A program made the position numbers and the translations under genes. Positions 52,044 to 60,813 of a stretch of DNA of 64,000 bases are shown piece by piece. Numbering within the stretch: the first letter of the stretch is position 1; each line of letters opens with the position of its first letter. This DNA comes from JABFXX01 sp964419605 (GTDB taxonomy: Bacteria; Myxococcota_A; Polyangia; Haliangiales; Haliangiaceae), in assembly GCA_964419605.1 (NCBI GenBank), contig CAYQQM010000011.1, positions 1 through 64,000 on the forward strand, given 5' to 3'. A model generated the notes under the pieces. It was not told where the DNA came from. It made no database searches and saw only the letters and a program-made list of their open reading frames with translations.

Positions 52044-52909
52044 TGCAGATCGTGATTGTCACCGGGCTGTCCGGAGCGGGGAAGTCAACCGCGCTGCGGG
52101 CTTTGGAAGACATCGAATACACCTGCGTCGACAACATCCCCATTCCACTGGTCACCCAGATGGTTGATCACATTGCACGGGAGGCCGATTTCGACAAACT
52201 CGCGATTGCGATCGACGCGCGGCAGCGCAGGAACCTTCCAGCATGGCACAGCACCCTGTCTGAGTTGCGGGTAGCGGGTCATCGCCTCGAAGTGATGTTT
52301 CTCGACGCGTCAGATGAGGCGTTGTTGCGGCGATTTTCTGAAACGAGGCGGCGACATCCTCTGTCGGGAGATGATTTGGTCGAAGGCGTGCGCAGAGATC
52401 GCGAGGTGATGGCGGACATGCGCGACGGCGCGGCGCTGGTCGATACCACGAGCCTCAATGTTCATCAGCTAAAGGCGATCATTCAAGATCGATACGGCGG
52501 CACGGGTAAGCTTGCGGTCACACTTGTGTCGTTCGGGTTCAAGCACGGGTTACCCCTCGACTTCAATCTGGTGTTTGACGTTCGGTTTCTGCCGAATCCG
52601 TATTTTGATCCAAAGCTAGCGCATCTCGACGGATGCCATCCCGACGTTGCGCGATTCGTGCTTGGAGCGGAGCCCCACGGAACTAACGAAGGCGCCGCGT
52701 TGGTTCAACACATCGAAGAGCTGCTTGGATTTGCGCTGCCGCAGTTTCAGCGCGAGGGTAAGCTATACGTCACCGTATGTATTGGGTGTACCGGGGGATA
52801 CCACCGGTCGGTCGCTGTGGTCGAAGAGCTGCGTCGGCGCCTGGCTTCGAGGTGGGATATCCTCGTGCGACATCGCGATTTGGCTCGCAGCGAAAAGGTG
52901 GCGAGGTAG
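52043..52909 (+). CDS. rapZ: RapZ (YvcJ-type) nucleotide-binding protein
   Basis: 288 aa. Walker A is TGLSGAGKS; the C-terminus has the family motif CTGGYHRSV. In E. coli RapZ guides RNase E to GlmZ RNA; in other groups it binds nucleotides and affects cell-wall sugar supply (family knowledge). It overlaps hprK by one base and is followed by ptsH after 4 bp. It is 8 to 10 residues longer at the C-terminus than typical versions (inference). Confidence 0.95.
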   Translation: MQIVIVTGLSGAGKSTALRALEDIEYTCVDNIPIPLVTQMVDHIAREADFDKLAIAIDARQRRNLPAWHSTLSELRVAGHRLEVMFLDASDEALLRRFSETRRRHPLSGDDLVEGVRRDREVMADMRDGAALVDTTSLNVHQLKAIIQDRYGGTGKLAVTLVSFGFKHGLPLDFNLVFDVRFLPNPYFDPKLAHLDGCHPDVARFVLGAEPHGTNEGAALVQHIEELLGFALPQFQREGKLYVTVCIGCTGGYHRSVAVVEELRRRLASRWDILVRHRDLARSEKVAR

Positions 52910-52913
52910 CGCC

Positions 52914-53192
52914 ATGGCAGAAGTCGCCGAGCAGACCGTAACGATCAAGAACGATCTCGGCCTTCACGCACGGGCCGCAACCAAGTTGGTTCAACTTGCG
53001 GCTAAGTATCCCTGCGACGTCACGGTCGCGAAGGATGGGCTCGAGGTCAACGGTAAGAGCATTCTCAACCTGTTTACCCTTGTGGCGAGCAAGGGCTCTG
53101 TCGTGACGGTTCGCGCCAAGGGGGCCCGAGCTGCCGAATGCGTGGCAGCAATCGTTGCGCTCATCGACGAAAAATTCGGCGAGGGTCGATGA
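52914..53192 (+). CDS. ptsH: HPr phosphocarrier protein
   Basis: 92 aa. The active-site histidine is in NDLGLHARAATKLVQLA, and the regulatory serine in NGKSILNLFTLVASKG. Having both a phosphorylatable His (from EI) and the Ser target of HprK suggests two-input control as in Gram-positives. The start ATG at 52914 follows rapZ by 4 bp. Its stop overlaps the EI start (ATGA at 53189-53192). Confidence 0.96.
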   Translation: MAEVAEQTVTIKNDLGLHARAATKLVQLAAKYPCDVTVAKDGLEVNGKSILNLFTLVASKGSVVTVRAKGARAAECVAAIVALIDEKFGEGR

Positions 53193-54985
53193 CGGCAGAG
53201 CCTCGGCCAGAAGTTCGGCGGGTGGGGCTTGGGGTTTCGGCTGGAATAGCGTTTGGGCGTGCGTATCTGATCGGTCGCGATACTCTGAAAGCGCCCCGCC
53301 ACCACATCGAAGCGGACGATATCGATACGGAAGTCGCCCGACTCTATAAAGCGATTGCAGCGAGTGACAAACAACTTGCCAGGATCAAAGACAAGCTCAA
53401 GTCGGAGAATGAAAGCGACTATCACATCATCAGCGCCCACCAGATGATGCTCCATGATGAGCATTTCGTGGGCGCGGCTGTGGAGTACATTCGCGACGAC
53501 AAACTCAATGCGGAGTGGGGGCTGCGCAAGGCGGTCGACGACATAAGCGCGGTGTTCGATAACATCGAAGATGCGTACCTGCGCGAGCGCAAAAGCGACG
53601 TGGAGTTCGTTTTTGAGCGCGTGCTGCGCAACTTGCTTGGTCGAATTACTGGGCCGCTGGCGCCCCCGTCCGACGCGGTGGTCGTGGCGTACGATCTGTC
53701 ACCTGCGGATACCGCGCAACTGCACAAAGCGGCAGTCGCGGGCCTCATCACCGACGCGGGAGGAAAAACTTCGCATACCGCCATCATCGCGCGCGCGCAT
53801 GAAATCCCCTCGGTGGTTGCACTCGAAAACATCACAGAATTGGTTGAGTCCGGCGATTTGCTGCTCATCGACGGCGCTACCGGGGTCGTGATTGTAAACC
53901 CATCGCCAGCAACGGTTGCTGAGTATCGCGATGAGCAACGCCGTCAGCTCGCCGCGGGCATGCACCTCCAGGCAATGCGAGATGTTCCGCCTCGGCTCCG
54001 CGACAACGTTGATCTCGCCTTACTCGCGAACATCGATGGACCGGACGAACTGGACGACGCACTCGACTATGGCGCCCAAGGGGTTGGGTTGTTTCGCACC
54101 GAATACTTGTTCATGGCGGGGAACCTTCCGGATGAGGAACGTCACTATCGGACTGCGGTAGCGGTGCTCGAAAAGCTTCGCGGTAAAACCGCAACGATTC
54201 GCACCTTTGATCTAGGCGCCGACAAACTCGCAAAATTCATCGAGCAAGCCCATCTCGACGAAGCGAACCCAGCCCTAGGGTTGCGTTCGATTCGTCTATG
54301 TCTATCGAACCTTGGCAAGGATCTGTTTCGAGCGCAGCTGCGCGGGCTGTTGCGCGCTTCGAGTCACGGCCCGCTCAAGCTGATGTTTCCAATGATTTCG
54401 GGTGTGGCTGAGCTGCGGGCCGTTCGGGCGTTCGTCGACGAGGTGAAAGCGGAACTGCGCGGCGAAGGTGTGCCGTTCGACGAAGGACTGAAACTCGGGA
54501 TCATGATCGAAATGCCGTCGGCCGCACTTGTTGCAGATGTACTTGCGCGGGAGTGCGACTTTTTTTCGATTGGCACCAATGATCTCATTCAATATGCTTT
54601 GGCCGTTGACCGCGTCAACGAGTACGTTTCTTACCTCTATGAGCCGCTGCATCCCTCGGTCATTCGATTGATCGGGATGGTGGTTGCAGGAGCGCGCGCA
54701 GCAAACATTCCTATCTCGGTGTGCGGAGAAATGGCAGGAGAACCGATGATTGCGTCTGTTCTCGTTGGGCTTGGGATCCGAGAACTGTCGATGAGCGCGG
54801 TGTCGATTCCTGAGGTCAAAGATGCGATTCGCCGCATGACGGTTGCGGAAACCGAGGGCCTCGTCGGCCGCATTCTACCGCTCGCGACTGCCGTTGAAGT
54901 TCGTGCGATCGTTTCCGACTACATGTTTGGAATTGCGGATCCCGTTGCCGAGCACGCTCAGTCCGGTCCTACTCTCAGTTCGTGA
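53189..54985 (+). CDS. ptsI: PTS enzyme I
   Basis: 598 aa from the ATG at 53189, overlapping the ptsH stop. It takes phosphate from phosphoenolpyruvate and passes it to HPr. The active-site His is in GGKTSHTAIIARAHEIPSVV; the PEP-binding part has FRTEYLFM, LGLRSIRLCL, MIEMPSAALVAD and SIGTNDLIQYALAVDRVNEY, with the catalytic Cys in SVCGEMAGEP. There is no N-terminal GAF domain, so it is PtsI-like rather than PtsP. No EIIB/EIIC sugar permease genes are in the window. Confidence 0.96.
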   Translation: MTAEPRPEVRRVGLGVSAGIAFGRAYLIGRDTLKAPRHHIEADDIDTEVARLYKAIAASDKQLARIKDKLKSENESDYHIISAHQMMLHDEHFVGAAVEYIRDDKLNAEWGLRKAVDDISAVFDNIEDAYLRERKSDVEFVFERVLRNLLGRITGPLAPPSDAVVVAYDLSPADTAQLHKAAVAGLITDAGGKTSHTAIIARAHEIPSVVALENITELVESGDLLLIDGATGVVIVNPSPATVAEYRDEQRRQLAAGMHLQAMRDVPPRLRDNVDLALLANIDGPDELDDALDYGAQGVGLFRTEYLFMAGNLPDEERHYRTAVAVLEKLRGKTATIRTFDLGADKLAKFIEQAHLDEANPALGLRSIRLCLSNLGKDLFRAQLRGLLRASSHGPLKLMFPMISGVAELRAVRAFVDEVKAELRGEGVPFDEGLKLGIMIEMPSAALVADVLARECDFFSIGTNDLIQYALAVDRVNEYVSYLYEPLHPSVIRLIGMVVAGARAANIPISVCGEMAGEPMIASVLVGLGIRELSMSAVSIPEVKDAIRRMTVAETEGLVGRILPLATAVEVRAIVSDYMFGIADPVAEHAQSGPTLSS

Positions 54986-54992
54986 GCACGCC

Positions 54993-57977
54993 GTGCAATC
55001 CGCTCGCCTCACAGCGTATCACCGCGATTCGTGCGTCGGGCAGGTACTCGCTGCAAGCCTCTCAAGTGGCCGAGTCCGTTCCGCGTACCTTGCCACTGCG
55101 ATTCGATGGTTCGTGGCGTTGTGGGTGTTTGTCGCCGCAGTTCGCCATGGCGAGGCTGGCGATCCAACGCGCACGTATCGGACCCTCGAGACGGATCATT
55201 TTGTCGTTTACTACTGGGTGCCGCTCGACCGTGTGGCGCGTCGCGTAGCGGTAGTCGCAGAGCGCGCACATCGGACGTTAGTAACCGTGTTTGGGCACCG
55301 GCCCACCGAGAAGACGCTGATCTACCTCGCTGACGATACGGATTCAGCAAACGGACTCGCGACCGTGTTGCCTCGTAACGCGATTGAACTCAACGCTACC
55401 GCACCCTCGGGTTTGAGCGAGCTCGACGACCACGACGATTGGTTGTACAGCTTAGTTGCGCATGAATACACACACATTCTTCATTTGGATACGTATTCCG
55501 GGCTTCCCACGATTTACAACACCATCTTTGGAAAGACGTGGGCGCCGAACCAGATCATGCCGCGGTGGCTGATCGAGGGGATTGCCGTTTATCAAGAGTC
55601 AAAACGGTCCGCGGGGGGGCGCAATCGCGGTACAAGGTTTGATTCATTTATTCGCACCGCGCGACAGGGAAATCAGGAGCTTCGTCTCGACGAGGTGTCG
55701 GGGGCTCCGCGTCGGTTTCCGCGTGGCAACGCCGCCTACGTTTATGGGTCGCACTTCGTGCGCTATGTATTTGATCGATTTGGCGATGACAAGTTGCGAA
55801 AAATGTCGCACACCGCGGGTGCTCATGCGCCGCCCTACGCGGTAAATCGCCAGATTGCCAATGTCGTTGGAAAGCCGTTTACAGAACTCTATGCAGACTG
55901 GCTGGTCTATCTTCGCGATACGTATGGGATGCAGGAGATGGCCGCGGAGCGTCGTGGTCTAAGGGGTGGTCGCCCACTGACGCGGACGGCGCAAGCGAAT
56001 CTGCTGCCGCGATATTCTGCGGATGGCAGCCAATTGTTTTGGCTCGAGTCCGATGGCTATTCGCCGGCTCGAATTCGCTCGATGCCGGTCGGCTCGGATG
56101 CGGACCAGGCGCGCGATGTTCTGCAGGCCGAGGCGATCGGCTCGTTCGACGTGTTGCCTGACGGCTCTCTGATCTACGAACAGGGTAGAAGATATCGCCT
56201 CGAATACTCGTTTTCCGACTTGTTTCGGTGGGATGCGCGTACGCATCAGACCATTCGGCTTACCAAGGGGAAGCGCGCTCGCGATCCAGCGATGTCGCCC
56301 GATGGTCGCTACATTGCATTTTCGAAAAACGAACAAGCAGAGAGCGTGTTGGCGGTGATCGATGCACTCCCAGGCGGCACAGAGACCGTGATATGGCGAG
56401 GGGCCCCATTTGACCAAGCCTATCAGCCAGCTTGGTCGCCTGATGGGACTCGGGTTGCGTTCTCGGCCTGGCGCCGCGGCGGGTATCGCGACATTTTGCT
56501 CGTCGACGTGGCGAGCCGAGAGGTGACCGAGGTGATGCGAGACCGCGCCATCGATATGTCGCCGGCTTGGTCCGCCGATGGAAATACACTCTACTTCGAT
56601 AGCGATCGGACCGGAATCGCGAACATTTTTGCGTACGATTTGGCCGACCGGTCGACGTGGCAGGTTACGAACGTCATAGGGGGAGCATTTGCGCCCAGGA
56701 TTTCTCCCGATGGCTCTCGGATCGCATTTGAGAATGCGGTGCCTGCGGGGGGCTACGATCTCTACGAGCTGGTAATCGATCGCAGCACGTGGCTACCGGC
56801 CGCGGACTACCTCGATGATCGACCTTCCCCAGTAGATATTCGAGATGATGAGGCGGAAGTGTCGCCATCCCGACCCTTTCGACCCTTGGAAACGTTGGCG
56901 CCACGCGCGTGGACTTTGGGCGTGGATAGCGCAAGTAAGACGGCGAACATCCAGACGACCGGACGGGATGCGGTCGGTCTGCACAGCTACGTGCTGGGGG
57001 TGGCGATTGACGGTGAGCGCGCCGACACCAACATCGGCGTTTCGTACAGCTATGCGGGTTTGCGTCCCGGAGTGTCTTTTGCGGGGGCGCGATCGATTGC
57101 GACCCGTGGCGGCTGGCGCGTTGACGGCGTCGGCAGACCTTATCGCCAAGAAGACTGGTCGGGCACAGCTGCTCTGAGTATCCCGTTCGAATCGCGACCG
57201 GGGGCGAGCTGGACGTTGTCGGGCAACTACAATATCGATTGGGCTCGCCTCGTTGAGCCGCCCATGATGGAGCTCGATCCCAATCAGCGTGTTCCGGTGC
57301 ATCCTCCGACGGATTTCGTTCAGGCCGGTGCGGGATTGCGCCTCGCGTTTTCGAGCGTTCGCAGCTCCACGTTCAGCGTGGGCGCTACTCGCGGATATTC
57401 GCTTAGCGCATCGCTGCGACTCGATCATCCGGCTTTGGGCGCGACTTTCCGCAGTGTGACCGCAAGTTATTCCGGCGAAGGGTTTCAGCGTCTGTGGGGA
57501 AAGTCGCCCGTGCTTGCTGTGCGCGCTACCGGGGCCCTGCGCGCTGGCGACGCGGTGCGCAGTGGGGCGTTCGGCCTTGGCGGCGTTCCGGCGCAGGACA
57601 TTGCTACCTCGATCGTCAACTCGATCCGAACCGCATCTACGGGGTATTTGCGCGGTTATCGAACTCGCGCTGTCGCGGGTAATCAGTATCACTTGGTGAA
57701 TGCGGAGTATCGCCAAGAGCTGTGGCAGATTGAGCACGGGCTTGCCACTCTGCCGCTGTACCTACGCCGGATACACTTTGGGATTCTCACCGACCTCGGG
57801 ACTGCCTTCGATACCTCGTTTGATGTTGCGAACCTGCGCTGGTCGGCGGGGGCTGCTCTGCGGCTCGATGTGCAGTTCGGCTACTTTGCTCCTGGTACGT
57901 TTGAGGTGGGTTACGCGCGCGGACTGATTCAAGGCGGCACGAATGAAACGTGGTTCCTGTTGACGGGGAGCTTATGA
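54993..57977 (+). CDS. Gluzincin-like peptidase fused to beta-propeller and outer-membrane-barrel-like region
   Basis: 994 aa from a GTG at 54993, 8 bases after the ptsI stop; the start is uncertain. A signal segment (RWFVALWVFVAAVRHGEA) precedes a peptidase domain with HEYTH near residue 154 and WLIEGIAVYQES about 35 residues later, the HExxH...E of MA-clan metalloproteases. Residues about 330-620 are TolB/WD40-like propeller repeats (LPRYSADGSQLFWLESDGYS, DPAMSPDGRYIAFSKN, QPAWSPDGTRVAFSAW). The last 350 residues have alternating beta strands ending WFLLTGSL, likely an outer-membrane barrel. So a surface-anchored peptidase is suggested (inference). The stop overlaps the next gene's start (ATGA). 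Confidence 0.8.
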   Translation: MQSARLTAYHRDSCVGQVLAASLSSGRVRSAYLATAIRWFVALWVFVAAVRHGEAGDPTRTYRTLETDHFVVYYWVPLDRVARRVAVVAERAHRTLVTVFGHRPTEKTLIYLADDTDSANGLATVLPRNAIELNATAPSGLSELDDHDDWLYSLVAHEYTHILHLDTYSGLPTIYNTIFGKTWAPNQIMPRWLIEGIAVYQESKRSAGGRNRGTRFDSFIRTARQGNQELRLDEVSGAPRRFPRGNAAYVYGSHFVRYVFDRFGDDKLRKMSHTAGAHAPPYAVNRQIANVVGKPFTELYADWLVYLRDTYGMQEMAAERRGLRGGRPLTRTAQANLLPRYSADGSQLFWLESDGYSPARIRSMPVGSDADQARDVLQAEAIGSFDVLPDGSLIYEQGRRYRLEYSFSDLFRWDARTHQTIRLTKGKRARDPAMSPDGRYIAFSKNEQAESVLAVIDALPGGTETVIWRGAPFDQAYQPAWSPDGTRVAFSAWRRGGYRDILLVDVASREVTEVMRDRAIDMSPAWSADGNTLYFDSDRTGIANIFAYDLADRSTWQVTNVIGGAFAPRISPDGSRIAFENAVPAGGYDLYELVIDRSTWLPAADYLDDRPSPVDIRDDEAEVSPSRPFRPLETLAPRAWTLGVDSASKTANIQTTGRDAVGLHSYVLGVAIDGERADTNIGVSYSYAGLRPGVSFAGARSIATRGGWRVDGVGRPYRQEDWSGTAALSIPFESRPGASWTLSGNYNIDWARLVEPPMMELDPNQRVPVHPPTDFVQAGAGLRLAFSSVRSSTFSVGATRGYSLSASLRLDHPALGATFRSVTASYSGEGFQRLWGKSPVLAVRATGALRAGDAVRSGAFGLGGVPAQDIATSIVNSIRTASTGYLRGYRTRAVAGNQYHLVNAEYRQELWQIEHGLATLPLYLRRIHFGILTDLGTAFDTSFDVANLRWSAGAALRLDVQFGYFAPGTFEVGYARGLIQGGTNETWFLLTGSL

Positions 57978-58651
57978 CGACCGAACCTGCAGACCCAAAG
58001 CTTGGGGGCGACATCGCCGTGGATGTGTCCCGGCAACTCGTGGAGCCGCTGAATCGTTTGCGCGATCGCATTGGCTTGGTGGTCGATCATCTCGAGCGCT
58101 TTGTTGCGAAGTCGACCGGACCTACGCCTTATCCCTGGCGATCGCTGCAAACGCTTCGGCATGATCTCGCCGACGCGTACCTCGAAGTCACTCAACTCGC
58201 ACGCCGGGTGGAAGAACTCGATCGCGCGTTGGCCAGCGAGGAGGTACAATGGTTTGACCTGCCAGCGACCGTGGATCTTGGCGTTCGGCTCGCGGCGCAC
58301 CACCTCGGCAGCAATGTAGAGTTGATGATCGATCTCGGCACATCCCCGCTCACCCGCGGGGTCCCGGGTACGCTCGCGCTGCTCGTGGCTCACCTGGTGG
58401 CAGCTTCTGCTCACTCAGCGAGAGAAATTGCTGGCAGTTCGTTGAGCGTCCGAGTCATGGCGGAGGACGGCTGGGGCGTGGTGATGGTTGCTGACAACGG
58501 TAGCGGCGCACCGCATGCGACGAATCTTGGCGACCTCGCGCGCCACATCGTGAGTCCGTGGGGCGGTAGCGCCGATGTTGTATCGGCCCCAGGTCGAGGC
58601 TGCGCTTTTGAGCTTCGATTGGTTGCCCAACCAGCCGCCCGGCTTCCCTAG
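57974..58651 (+). CDS. Histidine-kinase-like protein with degenerate N-box
   Basis: 225 aa from the ATG at 57974. A helical first half (LNRLRDRIGLVVDHLERFV, TLRHDLADAYLEVTQLA) is followed by an HATPase_c-like domain with VADNGSGAP (G1) and GGSADVVSAPGRGCAFELRL (G2 region). At the N-box position, LLVAHLVAASAHSA lacks the usual Asn, and no clear F-box is present. There is no sensor domain or signal peptide. Either a weak ATPase or a regulatory pseudokinase. It is translationally coupled to the peptidase/barrel gene. Confidence 0.75.
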   Translation: MTTEPADPKLGGDIAVDVSRQLVEPLNRLRDRIGLVVDHLERFVAKSTGPTPYPWRSLQTLRHDLADAYLEVTQLARRVEELDRALASEEVQWFDLPATVDLGVRLAAHHLGSNVELMIDLGTSPLTRGVPGTLALLVAHLVAASAHSAREIAGSSLSVRVMAEDGWGVVMVADNGSGAPHATNLGDLARHIVSPWGGSADVVSAPGRGCAFELRLVAQPAARLP

Positions 58652-58711
58652 ACTCTCCTGCGGTAAACTCTTCACCCTGTATCGCCGCTGCTTGTCTCTA
58701 TCGGCAAGTGC

Positions 58712-58723
58712 TACACTCTCGGT
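58712..58723 (+). promoter_or_regulatory. Putative leaderless promoter, -10 TACACT before GTG 58724
   Basis: TACACT at 58712-58717 is followed by six bases and the GTG of the site-2 protease gene. No Shine-Dalgarno sequence is present. Confidence 0.45.
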
Positions 58724-59608
58724 GTGTCGATCGCGCGTCGCGATGCGCTTGTACACGTGGGGTTGTTCGCTGCGTGTTGCGCAACCACCACGCTCTATAA
58801 TGGTGTCGCGTTTGGAGGTTCCCTGATGGGAATCCTCTTGTGTCACGAGTTAGGTCACTACGTGGTTGCTCGTCGCCGCGGATTGAACGTTTCGCTTCCG
58901 TATTTTATTCCATTGCCGCCGATGGTGTCGCTGGGAACCCTTGGTGCGGTGATCCGCATGGACAAACCCATCGAAGATCGCAACGCGCTGTTCGATGTTG
59001 GAGCGGCGGGCCCCATCGCTGGCCTTGTAGCCGCCGTCCCGTTGCTTGTGGTCGGCCTGCAATTGTCTCCAGTCGGGCCATCGCCACCTGAAAGCGCGAT
59101 CGAGGGCAACTCGATCCTCTACGCCGTTCTGAAATACGCGGTGTTTCATCAGTGGCTCCCGAATGAACGAGGGATCGATGTGCAGCTGCACCCGATCGCC
59201 AGTGCTGCGTGGGTTGGACTGCTGCTGACAATGATCAACCTAATGCCGATCGGGCAGCTCGACGGCGGACACATCGCCCGGGCAGCGCTCGGTGACCGTC
59301 ACGAAGCTTGGTCAAGATGGCTTCATCTCGCGCTGCCCTTGGTCGGGGTCGCGGTGGCCGTTGTCATGTTTGTTACGGCTCGTCGCGCGGGAACCGGCGT
59401 TTCCGGGGCGCTGCACTACGCTACATACGGTGCGGTTCCATGGTTGGTTTGGACGGCGCTGCTTGCCGTGTTGCGAGCCCGAAGCGGAGAGTATCACCCG
59501 GCGGTAAGTGATATTCCTCTTGATCCCTTGCGGCGGAGACTTACGTTCGCCATGGTGCTTGTTTTTCTGTCGATTTGGACCCCAGTTCCGCTGCGCCCTA
59601 TGCTGTGA
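58724..59608 (+). CDS. Site-2 protease family (M50) membrane metalloprotease
   Basis: 294 aa with about six to seven membrane helices. The catalytic motif is HELGHYVVARRRG with the third zinc ligand in LMPIGQLDGGHI, diagnostic of S2P-type intramembrane proteases. Others of this class activate sigma factors or transcription factors by cutting within membranes. No PDZ domain is evident. The GTG start is preceded by a leaderless-type promoter. Substrate unknown; no anti-sigma gene is adjacent. Confidence 0.92.
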   Translation: MSIARRDALVHVGLFAACCATTTLYNGVAFGGSLMGILLCHELGHYVVARRRGLNVSLPYFIPLPPMVSLGTLGAVIRMDKPIEDRNALFDVGAAGPIAGLVAAVPLLVVGLQLSPVGPSPPESAIEGNSILYAVLKYAVFHQWLPNERGIDVQLHPIASAAWVGLLLTMINLMPIGQLDGGHIARAALGDRHEAWSRWLHLALPLVGVAVAVVMFVTARRAGTGVSGALHYATYGAVPWLVWTALLAVLRARSGEYHPAVSDIPLDPLRRRLTFAMVLVFLSIWTPVPLRPML

Positions 59609-59656
59609 TCCTCCTACTCCAGGCACACTGAATGGGCACTTCGGCTGGCGATGCGG

Positions 59657-59667
59657 TAGGATGAGGT
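59657..59667 (+). promoter_or_regulatory. Putative leaderless promoter, -10 TAGGAT before GTG 59668
   Basis: TAGGAT at 59657-59662 is followed by five bases and the GTG of the histidine kinase gene. No ribosome site is present. Confidence 0.4.
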
Positions 59668-60813
59668 GTGAGCGTTGCGCTCGATGCTTCGGTCGAGCTG
59701 GCACAGTTAGTGCCAATAGCGGAGCTCGTCGCGTTGGTCGTCTCGGTACAGGCTGCGCTTTCGAGCGAAGTCGGGATTTTCGACGGCGATGGCAAGTTGC
59801 TGGCGGGGGCCCCGCTGGGGCAGTTGGGGCTGCGTAGACCGATCGACCACGACGGTCGAGTCATTGGCGAGATCGCAGCGAGGGGCTCCGACTCGCATGC
59901 GGCTCTTCAGGTCATGGGCACCAGCCTTGCGCTACTGGTTCAGCGTTCGGTGCAGTCCTTGCGCGCAGCGGATTCACATGACCAAGCGCTGCGGCGAACG
60001 TTCGCGGAGCTCACCGATCACAATCAGCGTCTGAAGCGCGCTGTGGCGCGGCTTGAGGAGCTCGATCGGTTGAAGTCGAATTTCTTGGCGACGATGTCTC
60101 ACGAATTGCGTACTCCGCTGACGTCCGTGATCGGCTATGCTGAGATGATGGCAGGTGGGTTCGCCGGTACTCTGAACGGCGAGCAACGCGAATACCTTGT
60201 CACCATTCTGTACAAAGCGGAACAACTCCTCGGCACGATTACGTCAGTTCTCGATGCCGCATCGCTGGAGTCGGGCCCGGTGGTCCTTGAGCGGGGGCCG
60301 GTATCTCTCGCCGAAGTCGTGGCCAGCGAGGTTGCAACCTACGCACCGCAAGCTGCAAAGCACGGTATCGTCATTCGAGTCGACAACGCGGCGGAAGGGC
60401 ACATCATTGCCGATAAGAAGAAGATTCGACAAGTTGTGTCGAGCCTGGTTTCAAATGCCCTCAAGTTTACGTTAGACCACGGGTCCGTCTTGGTTGCACT
60501 CCGCCCCGGCGCCTTGTCACCTCATGAAGTCGAATCCAACGGCGCAGTGCAACTCGTGGTGACGGACTCCGGGATCGGCATTTCGCGCGACCAAGTCGCA
60601 AAGATTTTTGAGCCATTTTTTCAAGTCGATTCCTCGTCGACTCGGGCCTTCGGCGGTACGGGGCTTGGCCTGACCTTGGCCAAGGCGTATGTCGAGGCTC
60701 ATGGCGGGAGAATTTGGGTCGATTCTACTCCGGGGTCGGGCTCGACGTTCACCGCAACGTTCCCTGTCGGCGATCCGGCGCTAGGCGAAGCCCCAGCGGG
60801 GAGCAGCGATTGA
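59668..60813 (+). CDS. Cytoplasmic sensor histidine kinase
   Basis: 381 aa, no membrane segment. The N-terminal 120 residues are a small GAF/roadblock-like sensor region (ELVALVVSVQAALSSEVGIF) of uncertain type, followed by a coiled coil. The H-box is FLATMSHELRTPLTSVIGYA near residue 148; the ATPase domain has SLVSNALKF, VTDSGIGIS, EPFFQVDS and GGTGLGLTLAK, all intact. No response regulator is adjacent. The stop overlaps the TTG start of the next gene (TTGA). Confidence 0.92.
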   Translation: MSVALDASVELAQLVPIAELVALVVSVQAALSSEVGIFDGDGKLLAGAPLGQLGLRRPIDHDGRVIGEIAARGSDSHAALQVMGTSLALLVQRSVQSLRAADSHDQALRRTFAELTDHNQRLKRAVARLEELDRLKSNFLATMSHELRTPLTSVIGYAEMMAGGFAGTLNGEQREYLVTILYKAEQLLGTITSVLDAASLESGPVVLERGPVSLAEVVASEVATYAPQAAKHGIVIRVDNAAEGHIIADKKKIRQVVSSLVSNALKFTLDHGSVLVALRPGALSPHEVESNGAVQLVVTDSGIGISRDQVAKIFEPFFQVDSSSTRAFGGTGLGLTLAKAYVEAHGGRIWVDSTPGSGSTFTATFPVGDPALGEAPAGSSD

